From: Vibrio ishigakensis
Lineage (GTDB): Bacteria > Pseudomonadota > Gammaproteobacteria > Enterobacterales > Vibrionaceae
Length of the DNA: 64,000 nt
Direction of reading: 5' to 3'
Assembly: GCF_024347675.1 (NCBI RefSeq)
Contig: NZ_AP024881.1
Location: 1,550,001 to 1,614,000, forward strand
This document shows, piece by piece, positions 1-7,633 of this stretch; the stretch's first letter is position 1, and every line of letters begins with the position of its first letter. The notes beneath the pieces are model-generated. The model had not been told where the DNA came from. It did no database searches and saw only the letters and a list, made by a program, of their open reading frames with translations. A program made the translations under genes and the position numbers.

Positions 1-505
1 AGTAAACACCGAAGGTTTGGTCAAAGCCCCAATCTTGTGGTGGATGACCGTGACCATCACCAGAGCCTAGGTGCCACTTACCAGCGTGGTAGGTGTTATA
101 CCCGCTATCACGAAGAAGCTCAGCAATGGTTACTGCATCCTTGGTTAGATAACCCTCATAACCTTTCTTACCCTTAGATGGTGGATAGATAGAGTAATCA
201 AACGAGCCAAGACCAACCTCGATGCTGTTGGCACCAGTAAACAACTGACCACGGGTTACCGAAGATACTGGCGATGCGTGGAAGTTATTAAAACGAATCC
301 CCTCTTGCGCCAGTGAGTTAAGCGTCGGGGTGCTGATCTCTGAGCCAAATGGCTGAAGATCACCCATACCGATATCATCACCAACAATAAGCAGAATATT
401 GGGCTGGCTTTGCTCTGATGTAGCCTCTGCAGACGCCGCACCAATTGCAGGATATGCGATGAAAGGAGCAACTAGTCCAAGGCTAATAACGATTCTGTTT
501 TTCAT
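1..505 (-). CDS. Sulfatase (arylsulfatase family), N-terminal part only
   Basis: The first 168 residues of a secreted sulfatase are visible; the rest lies beyond base 1. Residues 1-26 look like a signal peptide, so the enzyme should act in the periplasm or outside. The family's metal-binding start (NILLIVGDDIG, D43-D44) and the later AGKWHLG motif are present. The segment that should carry the formylglycine precursor reads S81-S82-V83-T84-R85. That is a serine-type site with Val where Pro or Ala is usual (family rule C/S-x-P/A-x-R). The ATG overlaps the stop of the DUF4345 gene as TAATG, so translation is probably coupled. The substrate cannot be told from this part. The family call is firm, but activity is uncertain because of the motif. 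Confidence 0.9.
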   Translation of the reverse strand, partial: MKNRIVISLGLVAPFIAYPAIGAASAEATSEQSQPNILLIVGDDIGMGDLQPFGSEISTPTLNSLAQEGIRFNNFHASPVSSVTRGQLFTGANSIEVGLGSFDYSIYPPSKGKKGYEGYLTKDAVTIAELLRDSGYNTYHAGKWHLGSGDGHGHPPQDWGFDQTFGVY

Positions 506-909
506 TACGCTTTCTCCGCAATCATGTTTTGTTGCTGCTGTTGTGCTTTCTCTTGCTTGATAAATAGGTAAGCGACAGAGGCCAATGCTAATTCTATGGC
601 TGTGTAGCCAAGCAAAATGGCATTAGGCATACCATCTAGGTTGATACTCACGATTCGAGCCACCGACAAACCACTCATAAAAGCCACTAGGCTATAAAGG
701 CCAGCTTGAGTAAGCTTTGAATCAAATGCGGCCATTAACCAGAAGATGCCCATGGCTGTGTATAAGCCCATGATGGCGCGGAAGATGTTAACCACCTCGA
801 CGCTGTTCATCTCTACACCAAATAGGAAACTAGGTAGAAAACCGTATGACAATGCCACTGGGAAGATCCCGATAGCGGCCATCAATAGAAATAGATTTTG
901 TTTCTTCAT
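505..909 (-). CDS. DUF4345-type small membrane protein
   Basis: A 134-residue protein with four predicted hydrophobic segments and a Gln-rich, charged C-terminal tail (QEKAQQQQQ), so an inner-membrane protein. The pattern around LSYGFLPSFLFG and the NIFRAIMGLY stretch fit the DUF4345 family, whose function is unknown. It lies directly upstream of the sulfatase and shares one base with it. It follows the alcohol dehydrogenase after about 108 bases with no obvious terminator, so the three may be co-transcribed. I assign no biochemical role. Confidence 0.75.
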   Translation of the reverse strand: MKKQNLFLLMAAIGIFPVALSYGFLPSFLFGVEMNSVEVVNIFRAIMGLYTAMGIFWLMAAFDSKLTQAGLYSLVAFMSGLSVARIVSINLDGMPNAILLGYTAIELALASVAYLFIKQEKAQQQQQNMIAEKA

Positions 910-1017
910 GATAAGAACTCTTTTAACCGTTCAATGCGCATTAAAGGCATTTAACTTCACTAAAAAAAGTGCCAGTCCTTTGACAAACTCTCCCCTAAAT
1001 AATGGAAACGAAAGGGG

Positions 1018-2199
1018 TTAGATAACCGCTTCGATGATGGTATCGATATGGCTATCTGCGATTGGGTAAAACTGGAAGCAGATGTCTTTCTTGATCGCTT
1101 CAACGATTTGGCCTTTCTGCTCGGCTTCAATCTGCCACTGCTTAAAGTTTGTGATTGCGCCAGTTTCAAGCTGGAACTCTTTAAGCTTGTTTACCACTCG
1201 GGCATACACCATTTCTTCACTGCCGGTGCGCTCTACCGATAGAGCCTCAGCCAGTTTGTCTGCCTTAGTGATGTAGAACTCTGGCAGTGTCTCAATGACT
1301 ACTGGCATTAGCACTGTGTTCGCATCGCCGTGTGGGATATGGCTGATGGCGCCAAATGCGTGGGCAACGTTGTGAATTGGAATGCCGCCTAGAGACGAAT
1401 AGAACGCAGAGATAGCCATGGTACTCGCCTGAAGAAGGTTTGCACGCGCCTCAATGTTTGCTGGATTATTAATTGCGATAGGCAGATTAGCCATGATTAG
1501 CTTAGTCGCTTGCATTGCATAAGCGTCGGTAAAGGCATTGCTCATTGGAGAAACAAGCGCTTCTAACGCATGCGTCAGTGCATCCATACCCGTTGAACGA
1601 GTAAGACCCGCTGGCAGTTTCGTCGTTAGTGTTGGATCCAAAACTGCGATATCCGACTCTAGGCCTGAAACTACTAGGCTCGCCTTGATGTTTTCGTGCT
1701 CATTGAAGAACACAGCGATAGGTGACGCTTCAGCACCTGTTCCTGCTGTGGTTGGCACGGCAATATGAGGAACCTTGATATCTTGGTTGTTTGGCCAAAC
1801 TTCCATATGACCGCCACCAGCGATGACTTCACGGATGTCGCTAATGCCCTTGTGCATTGCGTATTTCACACCCTTAGACGCATCGATTACGCTACCACCG
1901 CCGATAGATAGAATGCCGTCAGCACCTACCTTGCGGGTAAACTCGATTGCCGCGTTGATGTTGTCACATGAAGCATCTGCTTCGATATCAGTGTAAACGC
2001 CAGCTATCTCTACCTGAGATTGACTTGCGAATACCTCGCCAAACTTCTCAACAAAACCCAACGACTCTAATCCTTTATCTGTAAATAGCACTACTTTCTT
2101 TGCGCCGATGCGCTCAAACAAAGCAGGGATATCTTGAATTCCATTTTCATGAGCATGAATGATAGTTTTAAGATTAAAGCTAAAGTTTGTTGTTGCCAT
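1018..2199 (-). CDS. Iron-containing alcohol dehydrogenase
   Basis: A 393-residue type III (iron-dependent) alcohol dehydrogenase that should interconvert alcohols and aldehydes with NAD(P). Seen in the sequence: the dinucleotide-binding GGGSVIDASKG loop, the TTAGTGAEASP motif, and the metal-binding segments MDALTHALEALVS and IHNVAHAFG/IPHG with conserved Asp and His residues. I chose the ATG at 2199 because AAGAGG sits about 8 bases upstream; a GTG 9 bases further out is less well placed. A TetR-type palindrome lies about 45 bases upstream and is shared with the aldehyde dehydrogenase promoter. The natural substrate cannot be read from sequence. Confidence 0.92.
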   Translation of the reverse strand: MATTNFSFNLKTIIHAHENGIQDIPALFERIGAKKVVLFTDKGLESLGFVEKFGEVFASQSQVEIAGVYTDIEADASCDNINAAIEFTRKVGADGILSIGGGSVIDASKGVKYAMHKGISDIREVIAGGGHMEVWPNNQDIKVPHIAVPTTAGTGAEASPIAVFFNEHENIKASLVVSGLESDIAVLDPTLTTKLPAGLTRSTGMDALTHALEALVSPMSNAFTDAYAMQATKLIMANLPIAINNPANIEARANLLQASTMAISAFYSSLGGIPIHNVAHAFGAISHIPHGDANTVLMPVVIETLPEFYITKADKLAEALSVERTGSEEMVYARVVNKLKEFQLETGAITNFKQWQIEAEQKGQIVEAIKKDICFQFYPIADSHIDTIIEAVI

Positions 2200-2241
2200 T
2201 TTGGTCACCTCTTGATTGGTTGCAGTTACAATACCACCGAC

Positions 2242-2255
2242 AGACCAGTCGGTCT
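2242..2255. promoter_or_regulatory. TetR-type operator upstream of the alcohol dehydrogenase
   Basis: AGACCAGTCGGTCT is an inverted repeat (AGACC/GGTCT around a 4-base centre). The block GTCGGTCTAG recurs exactly at the aldehyde dehydrogenase promoter. Palindromes of this composition are typical of TetR-family regulators. The cognate regulator is not next to it, and binding is inferred. Confidence 0.55.
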
Positions 2256-2350
2256 AGTGCTAATTTCAAGTTTACTAGTACATGGATCCGCAAAGCGACA
2301 TGTAACTGCTTAAGATTTAAAAGTTAAATTATTGAATTAAATAGGGTTAA

Positions 2351-2794
2351 TTAACGAAGATGTGCTGGGACTTTGCTCTTATCGCGAGTTACATAATAAT
2401 AGAGATACAGTAGCGAATAGAGGGTAACGAAGCCATCTAGAGCCAACACCCCACTCCATCCCCAGAACCAGGAATACTCATTTACACACACGTTGTAGAT
2501 GAAAAGCCCGACGAACATGGCCTTCTCGAATCCACTGTAAATCATGGTCGATGTGCGCAGTGGCTTTACATAAGCCGAAACCATAAGCAGTACGCCAATA
2601 CAGCCTACCATAACTCCCCAGTGTTGATAGGTCGCCTGCAGGTATTCTTTATTGATCATCATCTGTTCATTGTATGAGAACAGGTTCACCATACTCCATT
2701 CTGGAGCGATAAACGTCGCAAATGCGGTAGCGGTAAGAAAACCCGTGACCAGCAAATAGCCTCGTACAGTCTTTTCAAAAAAACGTTCTAACAT
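2351..2794 (-). CDS. Small integral membrane protein, unknown
   Basis: About 147 residues with four hydrophobic segments (starting near VRGYLLVTGFLTATAFA, GVMVGCIGVLLMVSAYV, AMFVGLFIYNVCVN and VLALDGFVTLYSLLYLYYYV) and a short basic tail. I chose the ATG at about 2794, with AAAGAGG upstream, over an upstream TTG that would overlap the aldehyde dehydrogenase. The gene begins about 30 bases after that dehydrogenase stop and is probably in its operon. I do not recognise a named family. The topology resembles small DoxX/DUF4345-like membrane proteins, but that is only an impression. Confidence 0.7.
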   Translation of the reverse strand: MLERFFEKTVRGYLLVTGFLTATAFATFIAPEWSMVNLFSYNEQMMINKEYLQATYQHWGVMVGCIGVLLMVSAYVKPLRTSTMIYSGFEKAMFVGLFIYNVCVNEYSWFWGWSGVLALDGFVTLYSLLYLYYYVTRDKSKVPAHLR

Positions 2795-2825
2795 GATGTT
2801 TGCCTCTTTATTGGGAAGGTATTGA

Positions 2826-4241
2826 CTACTTTCCAAGCATCGCAAGTACAGCTACTTTGAATTCGTTATCTTCCGCTGAGAACAAATGTTTGATCTGGTG
2901 TTCTTCACCACTGGTCATGACGGTTTTCGCGTGTGAAAAGGTAATGAAACCCTCCTTACCGTGATAGTTGCCCTTACCCGATTCACCAATACCACCAAAT
3001 GGAGCATCATCTACCGCAAGGTGGAACACACAATCGTTGATACACATACCGCCGGAATGTATGGAGTTTTTAACTCGCTTCTGAAGCTCTTCATCAAACG
3101 ACATCAAGTAAAGAGCAAGTGGACGTGGCTTATCGTTGATAAGCAAAATAGCCTCGTCGATATCGTCATAACCTATCACCGGAAGTAGAGGTCCGAATAT
3201 CTCTTCATTCATGATGTCAGAATCAAGACATGGCTCAACGATCAAGTGAGTCACTAAGCGGTGTTTGCTCTCATCAATACTCTGATCATGACAAGGTTCA
3301 ATGCGCGTACCACGGGTGATCTCTTGATTCAAAAGAGAACTCACTCTGTTGTATTGACGCTCGTTTGCCACTGATGTGAGATTTTCAGAATTCACACCCT
3401 GAGGAAACAGAGCTTGGTATTGACACTTATACTCAGCAACAAAGTCATCTTTCTTCGCTTGTGGTACGAGTACATAATCCGGGGCCACACATACCTGACC
3501 ATTGTTCAGGCTCTTACCATAAATAATGCGTTCAACGGCAAGCTCCATAGAGACGTCATCGGCCACGATCACCGGAGATTTACCACCCAGTTCAAGGGTT
3601 AATGGCGTTAGGTTTTGTGCAGCGGCCTTCATGACTAGGCGTCCCACTGCAGTTGAGCCAGTAAACAACAGGTGATCAAACGCAAGTGATGTGAACTCTG
3701 CAGACAACCCCGCTTCGCCTTCAACCACCACCACTTCATCTTGATCATAGATCTGCGCCAGCATGTCACTCAACACCTTGTTCGTGTTTGGCGTGAATTC
3801 GCTCATCTTGATCATGGCGCGGTTACCCGCTGTGATAGCAGAAATAAGCGGCCCAACCGAAAGCATAATTGGGAAGTTCCAAGGAGTGACTATGCCTACT
3901 ACCCCTTTCGGCTGGTAAACCACCTCAACGTTTGACATAGAAAGCAGTGCCCCTGAACTGCGAACGGATGGCGCCATCCACTGGGCAATATTCTCGATGC
4001 TGTAATCAATATTGGCGATGCAAGGTAGAACATCGGCAATCAAGGTATCCTGAGTACTGCGCTGACCGTAATCCTTATTCATCGATTCACAGATGCGATC
4101 GCTGTAGTCAATCAGAGCCTGTCTCAGACTCGTCAATTTCTGAATACGAGAGTCCATTGATGGCATTGGTTTAAGGCTATAAGCCTTTTTCATTTTCTTA
4201 TGATGCGACTGCATCATTTCTAATGTGGTAATGCTATTCAC
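2826..4241 (-). CDS. Coniferyl-aldehyde-type aldehyde dehydrogenase
   Basis: A 471-residue NAD(P)-dependent aldehyde dehydrogenase that oxidises an aldehyde to its acid. Visible features are the TPWNFPIMLSVGPL segment, the cofactor loop FTGSTAVGR, the LELGGKSP motif with the general-base Glu, and the catalytic Cys in NNGQVCVAPDY. The short form and overall pattern match the coniferyl aldehyde dehydrogenase (CalB-like) branch. The start is taken as GTG at 4241, with GAGGTG about 7 bases upstream; the upstream extension lacks a ribosome site. A TetR-type palindrome lies about 45-60 bases upstream. With the iron alcohol dehydrogenase it could form an alcohol-aldehyde-acid route. The substrate is not established. 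Confidence 0.9.
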   Translation of the reverse strand: MNSITTLEMMQSHHKKMKKAYSLKPMPSMDSRIQKLTSLRQALIDYSDRICESMNKDYGQRSTQDTLIADVLPCIANIDYSIENIAQWMAPSVRSSGALLSMSNVEVVYQPKGVVGIVTPWNFPIMLSVGPLISAITAGNRAMIKMSEFTPNTNKVLSDMLAQIYDQDEVVVVEGEAGLSAEFTSLAFDHLLFTGSTAVGRLVMKAAAQNLTPLTLELGGKSPVIVADDVSMELAVERIIYGKSLNNGQVCVAPDYVLVPQAKKDDFVAEYKCQYQALFPQGVNSENLTSVANERQYNRVSSLLNQEITRGTRIEPCHDQSIDESKHRLVTHLIVEPCLDSDIMNEEIFGPLLPVIGYDDIDEAILLINDKPRPLALYLMSFDEELQKRVKNSIHSGGMCINDCVFHLAVDDAPFGGIGESGKGNYHGKEGFITFSHAKTVMTSGEEHQIKHLFSAEDNEFKVAVLAMLGK

Positions 4242-4284
4242 TTGTTTCACCTCTTGGTTGGGATGCAAAAAGATTACACAAAAC

Positions 4285-4298
4285 AAACCGGTCGGTCT
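4285..4298. promoter_or_regulatory. TetR-type operator upstream of the aldehyde dehydrogenase
   Basis: AAACCGGTCGGTCT has an ACCGGT core and the same 10-base block GTCGGTCTAG seen upstream of the alcohol dehydrogenase. The match and similar distance to the start codon suggest one regulator controls both. Binding is inferred. Confidence 0.5.
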
Positions 4299-4442
4299 AG
4301 CGATAAAACAAATAAAAATAACTGGGATACAGAATAACCCTCATAACCAATAGTTTTATCGAATAAGAAAAACGCCTGGTTAAATCAATTTAATCAATGA
4401 CTTAGTCAAGCGTTCAGATGCGGGTGAGCACTCAGAAATCTA

Positions 4443-4754
4443 TTATGCTAGCTGATAAGAAATCACATACAGCTCATCGGTATCTGGGTAGATTTCTCGA
4501 ATTACCGCTTTTAGCTCGCTCAGTGTCATGTTCTCTTGCTCTGCATGAAACGCAGAAAGCTCATCAAACAAAATGGGCGTGACCGAGAGGATATTAAGCT
4601 CGCAAAACCAGCGACCATCTTCGTAGGTTGAAACCTGTACGGTCGTGCCTACTTGGTAATCTTTCTCTGATTCATCTCGAATCGTGATGGTCTTCTTGCC
4701 TGAGAGGATATCCGCCTCAAAGCGCTCGAAGAAGGTCATCTGCATTAGGCTCAT
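4443..4754 (-). CDS. yqfB: N(4)-acetylcytidine amidohydrolase (ASCH domain)
   Basis: A 103-residue ASCH-domain protein matching E. coli YqfB along its length: [25 protein letters not shown] near the start and [16 protein letters not shown] near the end. YqfB hydrolyses N4-acetylcytidine to cytidine and acetate. The Lys and Glu residues of the ITIRDESE region and the downstream HAEQEN segment are present. The ATG overlaps the stop of the VF530 gene as ATGA, so the two are translationally coupled. Confidence 0.88.
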   Translation of the reverse strand: MSLMQMTFFERFEADILSGKKTITIRDESEKDYQVGTTVQVSTYEDGRWFCELNILSVTPILFDELSAFHAEQENMTLSELKAVIREIYPDTDELYVISYQLA

Positions 4755-4981
4755 GACTTATCCCCATGGAAGGTTTCAATATATAGCGCCTCTACTTTAT
4801 CTCTCGCCCACTGGGTGCGGCGCAAGAATTTCAATGACGACTTGATTGAAGGATTATTGTAAAAGCAGTTAATCTGAATGCGCGAGTCCAGTTCTTCCCA
4901 GCCGTAATGCTCCACTAGACGCGTAAGGAGTTTCTCTAGGGTAATTCCGTGCAATGGATTGTTTGGCTGCTCTTGACTCAT
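4751..4981 (-). CDS. VF530 family (DUF2132) DNA-binding protein
   Basis: A 76-residue soluble protein with the family's opening [22 protein letters not shown] and the C-terminal [17 protein letters not shown] stretch, which are hallmarks of VF530/DUF2132. VF530 from Aliivibrio fischeri has a known structure and has been described as DNA-binding; its cellular role is unclear. It overlaps yqfB by four bases and follows the hydrolase gene after about 56 bases on the same strand. Confidence 0.85.
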   Translation of the reverse strand: MSQEQPNNPLHGITLEKLLTRLVEHYGWEELDSRIQINCFYNNPSIKSSLKFLRRTQWARDKVEALYIETFHGDKS

Positions 4982-5037
4982 AGATAGTATCTTAATAATA
5001 AAATTCAGCGCAGAGTGTAACAGATGCCAGCGCTGAG

Positions 5038-5961
5038 TTAGCTATGCTTTTTCAAAAACTCGATTAGGGCGTGATTAACCCTATTTGCTTGCTCAAACTG
5101 AAGTCCATGCCCCGCTTCATCGATTATTTGAAACTCGTGTGATGCTCCTAAACTTTCACGAACGAGCTTGGACTCTTCTAGCGGGAACAACTCATCTTCC
5201 CTTCCCCACAACAATAGACAAGGCTTACCACTAAAGGAGTGAAAGGCCGGTTGAGGATCTTCTTGAATGGCGTAGTTGGCAGAAGAAAAGATCGCATTGC
5301 GAAAACCCTTGATGCTCATCTGCTCTTCATAGCGTCCTTGCCAATAATCGAGCATCTCCGGCTTTACAAAATCCTTGATCTGATTCTTCAGCATGCTCGG
5401 AATATAGAACACATACGCAAGGTAGCGACCGAGCACAGGCAACTTGAGTGGGCCGATAGGAATAGGCTTGCTAAATGGAGCAAGAAGGCAGGTACTGGCC
5501 ACCTTATCTGGATAGGTTTTATTAAAGAAACTGACTACTGCGCCGCCCATAGAAAGCCCAACCAGATGAACAGGTTTATGGATATTTAGCGCTTGTAACA
5601 GGTCGTTTAGCTGTTCAACAAATAGGGTCTGAGAATATTTAACGCTGGGTCTGGCGGAGAAACCTCTGCCATAGAGATCAAAGCTCAGCACCTGAAACCC
5701 ACTCTCAATCAATGCGTCTTGGTTAGCTTCCCATGCAAAACTGGGTACTGAGAAGCCATGCACTAATACTACGATGGGATTATGACTTTCACCCTTGAGT
5801 TGGTAATGAGTGTCGCCGTGGCGTAAACGTACAGTCTGAATATCGGGAGAGGCCTTGAGCACCTCGGAAAGATAGCGATTTTCGTGGCTCAACCAGCGAG
5901 GCAGCATAGCCAACCCCGCAAGTGACACCAATAAGACAGTGATCAGAATATCAAGCCACAT
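5038..5961 (-). CDS. Alpha/beta-fold hydrolase, membrane-anchored
   Basis: A 307-residue serine hydrolase. An N-terminal hydrophobic segment (residues 5-20) suggests a membrane anchor or uncleaved signal. The oxyanion loop VHGFSVPS, the nucleophile elbow GLSMGG, the acid in [11 protein letters not shown] and the catalytic His in [10 protein letters not shown] are all in the expected order. The preferred substrate (ester, lipid or lactone) cannot be told. It starts 10 bases after the DUF2947 stop, as the next gene in the tyrR-rimJ run. Confidence 0.88.
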   Translation of the reverse strand: MWLDILITVLLVSLAGLAMLPRWLSHENRYLSEVLKASPDIQTVRLRHGDTHYQLKGESHNPIVVLVHGFSVPSFAWEANQDALIESGFQVLSFDLYGRGFSARPSVKYSQTLFVEQLNDLLQALNIHKPVHLVGLSMGGAVVSFFNKTYPDKVASTCLLAPFSKPIPIGPLKLPVLGRYLAYVFYIPSMLKNQIKDFVKPEMLDYWQGRYEEQMSIKGFRNAIFSSANYAIQEDPQPAFHSFSGKPCLLLWGREDELFPLEESKLVRESLGASHEFQIIDEAGHGLQFEQANRVNHALIEFLKKHS

Positions 5962-5971
5962 GCACCCTCTC

Positions 5972-6445
5972 TTATGGGCGCTGACCTAACTCCACTTGCC
6001 CATCCGACTTAAACCATAGCGCTTGCTTGCGTCTTCGACCAACTAAGATCGGACCGTCATCAAAAAATAGAAAGTTTTTCCAGTGCTTCTTGAAGATCTT
6101 CCATGTGGTTTGCACCACATTGTATTTCTCATAACAAAAGTAGACGGTCACATCGTCTTGCCAATCGATATGCTCAAGAACGCCTTCTGGCATGTCGGCT
6201 TCATCCGCCTCCCACGCCTGCATCCAATCGATATGCTCACCCCAAGCTTGAGATTGCGCCGGCCAATCCTGACTGCTAAAACGCTCAGCATCTGGACTTT
6301 GCTTACTGATGTTCTCTTTCCAGAACTCAGCACTGCGCGCCTGAGTCATCGGCTTGATCTCAGCAAGATCTTGCTCTGGTACAGGTAAAGAGTTGTGAGT
6401 GAAAATCCACTTTCTAGAGTATTCGTCTAAGGATAGATACGCCAT
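5972..6445 (-). CDS. DUF2947 family protein
   Basis: A 157-residue soluble, acidic and Trp-rich protein that fits DUF2947, a family seen mainly in Vibrio and relatives with no known function. The C-terminal region FFDDGPILVGRRRKQALWF is the most distinctive part. It begins one base after the HD-domain gene stop, so translation is likely coupled. No catalytic motif is apparent. Confidence 0.72.
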   Translation of the reverse strand: MAYLSLDEYSRKWIFTHNSLPVPEQDLAEIKPMTQARSAEFWKENISKQSPDAERFSSQDWPAQSQAWGEHIDWMQAWEADEADMPEGVLEHIDWQDDVTVYFCYEKYNVVQTTWKIFKKHWKNFLFFDDGPILVGRRRKQALWFKSDGQVELGQRP

Positions 6446-6446
6446 A

Positions 6447-7049
6447 TTATTCGTCTTTCAGCCAGCCATTTTGCACCGCTTCATCAATGATCTGCAGAGC
6501 CTTGTTCCAAAGGGTTTTCGAGCCTTGTTCAATACGTCCATTTATCGCAATTACTTGGCTGCGCTTAACGCCGTGCTCAACCCAACTCTGTCCATGGTTA
6601 TGATAGTTCAAAAGCATAGGAATGAATCTGTCTAGTGCCTTAGCAAATTTGGCATCCTCAGATTGAGCCGCTTCGAACTCTTCCCAGATAGCGCGCAGTT
6701 CTTCACGTTGACCGTCTGGCAGTAAACCAAACAATCTATCCGCCGCTTGCTGCTCTTTAAGCTCTTGTTCAGCCGACGCGGCAACGTCATACACAAAGGT
6801 ATCGCCGGCGTCGATCTCAACAATATCGTGCAGAAGTAGCATCTTAAGCACTTTAGAAATGTCCACGTCGCTGTTGGCGTGCTCTTGAGTCAACATAGCC
6901 ATGGTCGCCACATGCCAGCTGTGCTCGGCACTATTCTCTTCACGGGCATTTGCACTCTTTACTCGCGTGCGGCGCAATACGCTCTTTAGCTGATCCAGCT
7001 CCATCAGCATGGTTAACTGTTGCTCTAGACGCTGCTCTGATGATGTCAT
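6447..7049 (-). CDS. HD-domain phosphohydrolase (HDDC2/YfbR-like 5'-nucleotidase family)
   Basis: A 200-residue HD-domain protein. The metal-binding residues appear as ENSAEHSWHVA (His), LLLHDIVEIDAG (His-Asp) and the later KALDRF (Asp). The arrangement matches HDDC2-like 5'-deoxynucleotidases, which remove phosphate from deoxynucleoside monophosphates. I chose the ATG at 7049 because it overlaps the rimJ stop as TAATG; an upstream extension would run inside rimJ. The role is probably nucleotide pool maintenance, inferred from family only. Confidence 0.82.
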   Translation of the reverse strand: MTSSEQRLEQQLTMLMELDQLKSVLRRTRVKSANAREENSAEHSWHVATMAMLTQEHANSDVDISKVLKMLLLHDIVEIDAGDTFVYDVAASAEQELKEQQAADRLFGLLPDGQREELRAIWEEFEAAQSEDAKFAKALDRFIPMLLNYHNHGQSWVEHGVKRSQVIAINGRIEQGSKTLWNKALQIIDEAVQNGWLKDE

Positions 7050-7633
7050 TATTCTTGGGTCCAGTTGTGATTTGTGAGCGAGGTTAACACGTGGTCTTCC
7101 CACTGCCCATTGATCAGAAGATAATTTTTGGCAAATCCTTCTCGCTCAAAGCCGAGCTTGTTCAAGACCTGCTCACTTCGATGATTATGCGGCATGTATG
7201 AGGCTTGAATCCTATGCACTCGCATCGACTCAAACACATAGTTGATCGCCTTAGGCAGTGCGGTGGTCATTACGCCCTGCCCCTCACGGGCTTTGTCCAG
7301 TGAGTAACCGAGGTTGCAGTTATGAAATGGATAACCACTGACATTACTAAACGAGATCACCCCTTGTACCGTGGTGTCTTCTTTATCCACAATCAGCAAA
7401 TAAAGACTCTGGTTTAGCTTCTCCAACTCTTGCAGGTGATGGATCTTGTATCGCCATCCGGACTCGGTATAGAAGCTTACATCACGCTTAGGGTCCCAAG
7501 GCTGCAGAAACTCACGGTTGCGCTCAAAGTAGTTAGCCAAGATGGCCGCATCGCTTTTTCTTGCTGAGCGAAGATTGAACGGAAGCTCTTCATCGGCCTC
7601 ATGCACTTCTGTTGATTTTCCAGCAAACAGCAC
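7049..7633 (-). CDS. rimJ: Ribosomal protein alanine N-acetyltransferase RimJ
   Basis: A 194-residue GNAT acetyltransferase matching RimJ: NREFLQPWDPKRD early, FHNCNLGYSLD, the acetyl-CoA loop REGQGVMTTAL, and the closing YMPHNHRSEQVLNKLGF and LLINGQWEDHVLT. RimJ acetylates the N-terminal alanine of ribosomal protein S5. The start is a GTG overlapping the tyrR stop (TAGTG) with GGGAAG just upstream, so expression is tied to tyrR translation. E. coli rimJ is not next to tyrR. Confidence 0.9.
   Translation of the reverse strand: MLFAGKSTEVHEADEELPFNLRSARKSDAAILANYFERNREFLQPWDPKRDVSFYTESGWRYKIHHLQELEKLNQSLYLLIVDKEDTTVQGVISFSNVSGYPFHNCNLGYSLDKAREGQGVMTTALPKAINYVFESMRVHRIQASYMPHNHRSEQVLNKLGFEREGFAKNYLLINGQWEDHVLTSLTNHNWTQE

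Noticed and set aside
746-1021. Plus-strand frame opposite DUF4345
   Set aside because: It is the shadow of a well-supported minus-strand gene and runs into the alcohol dehydrogenase stop.
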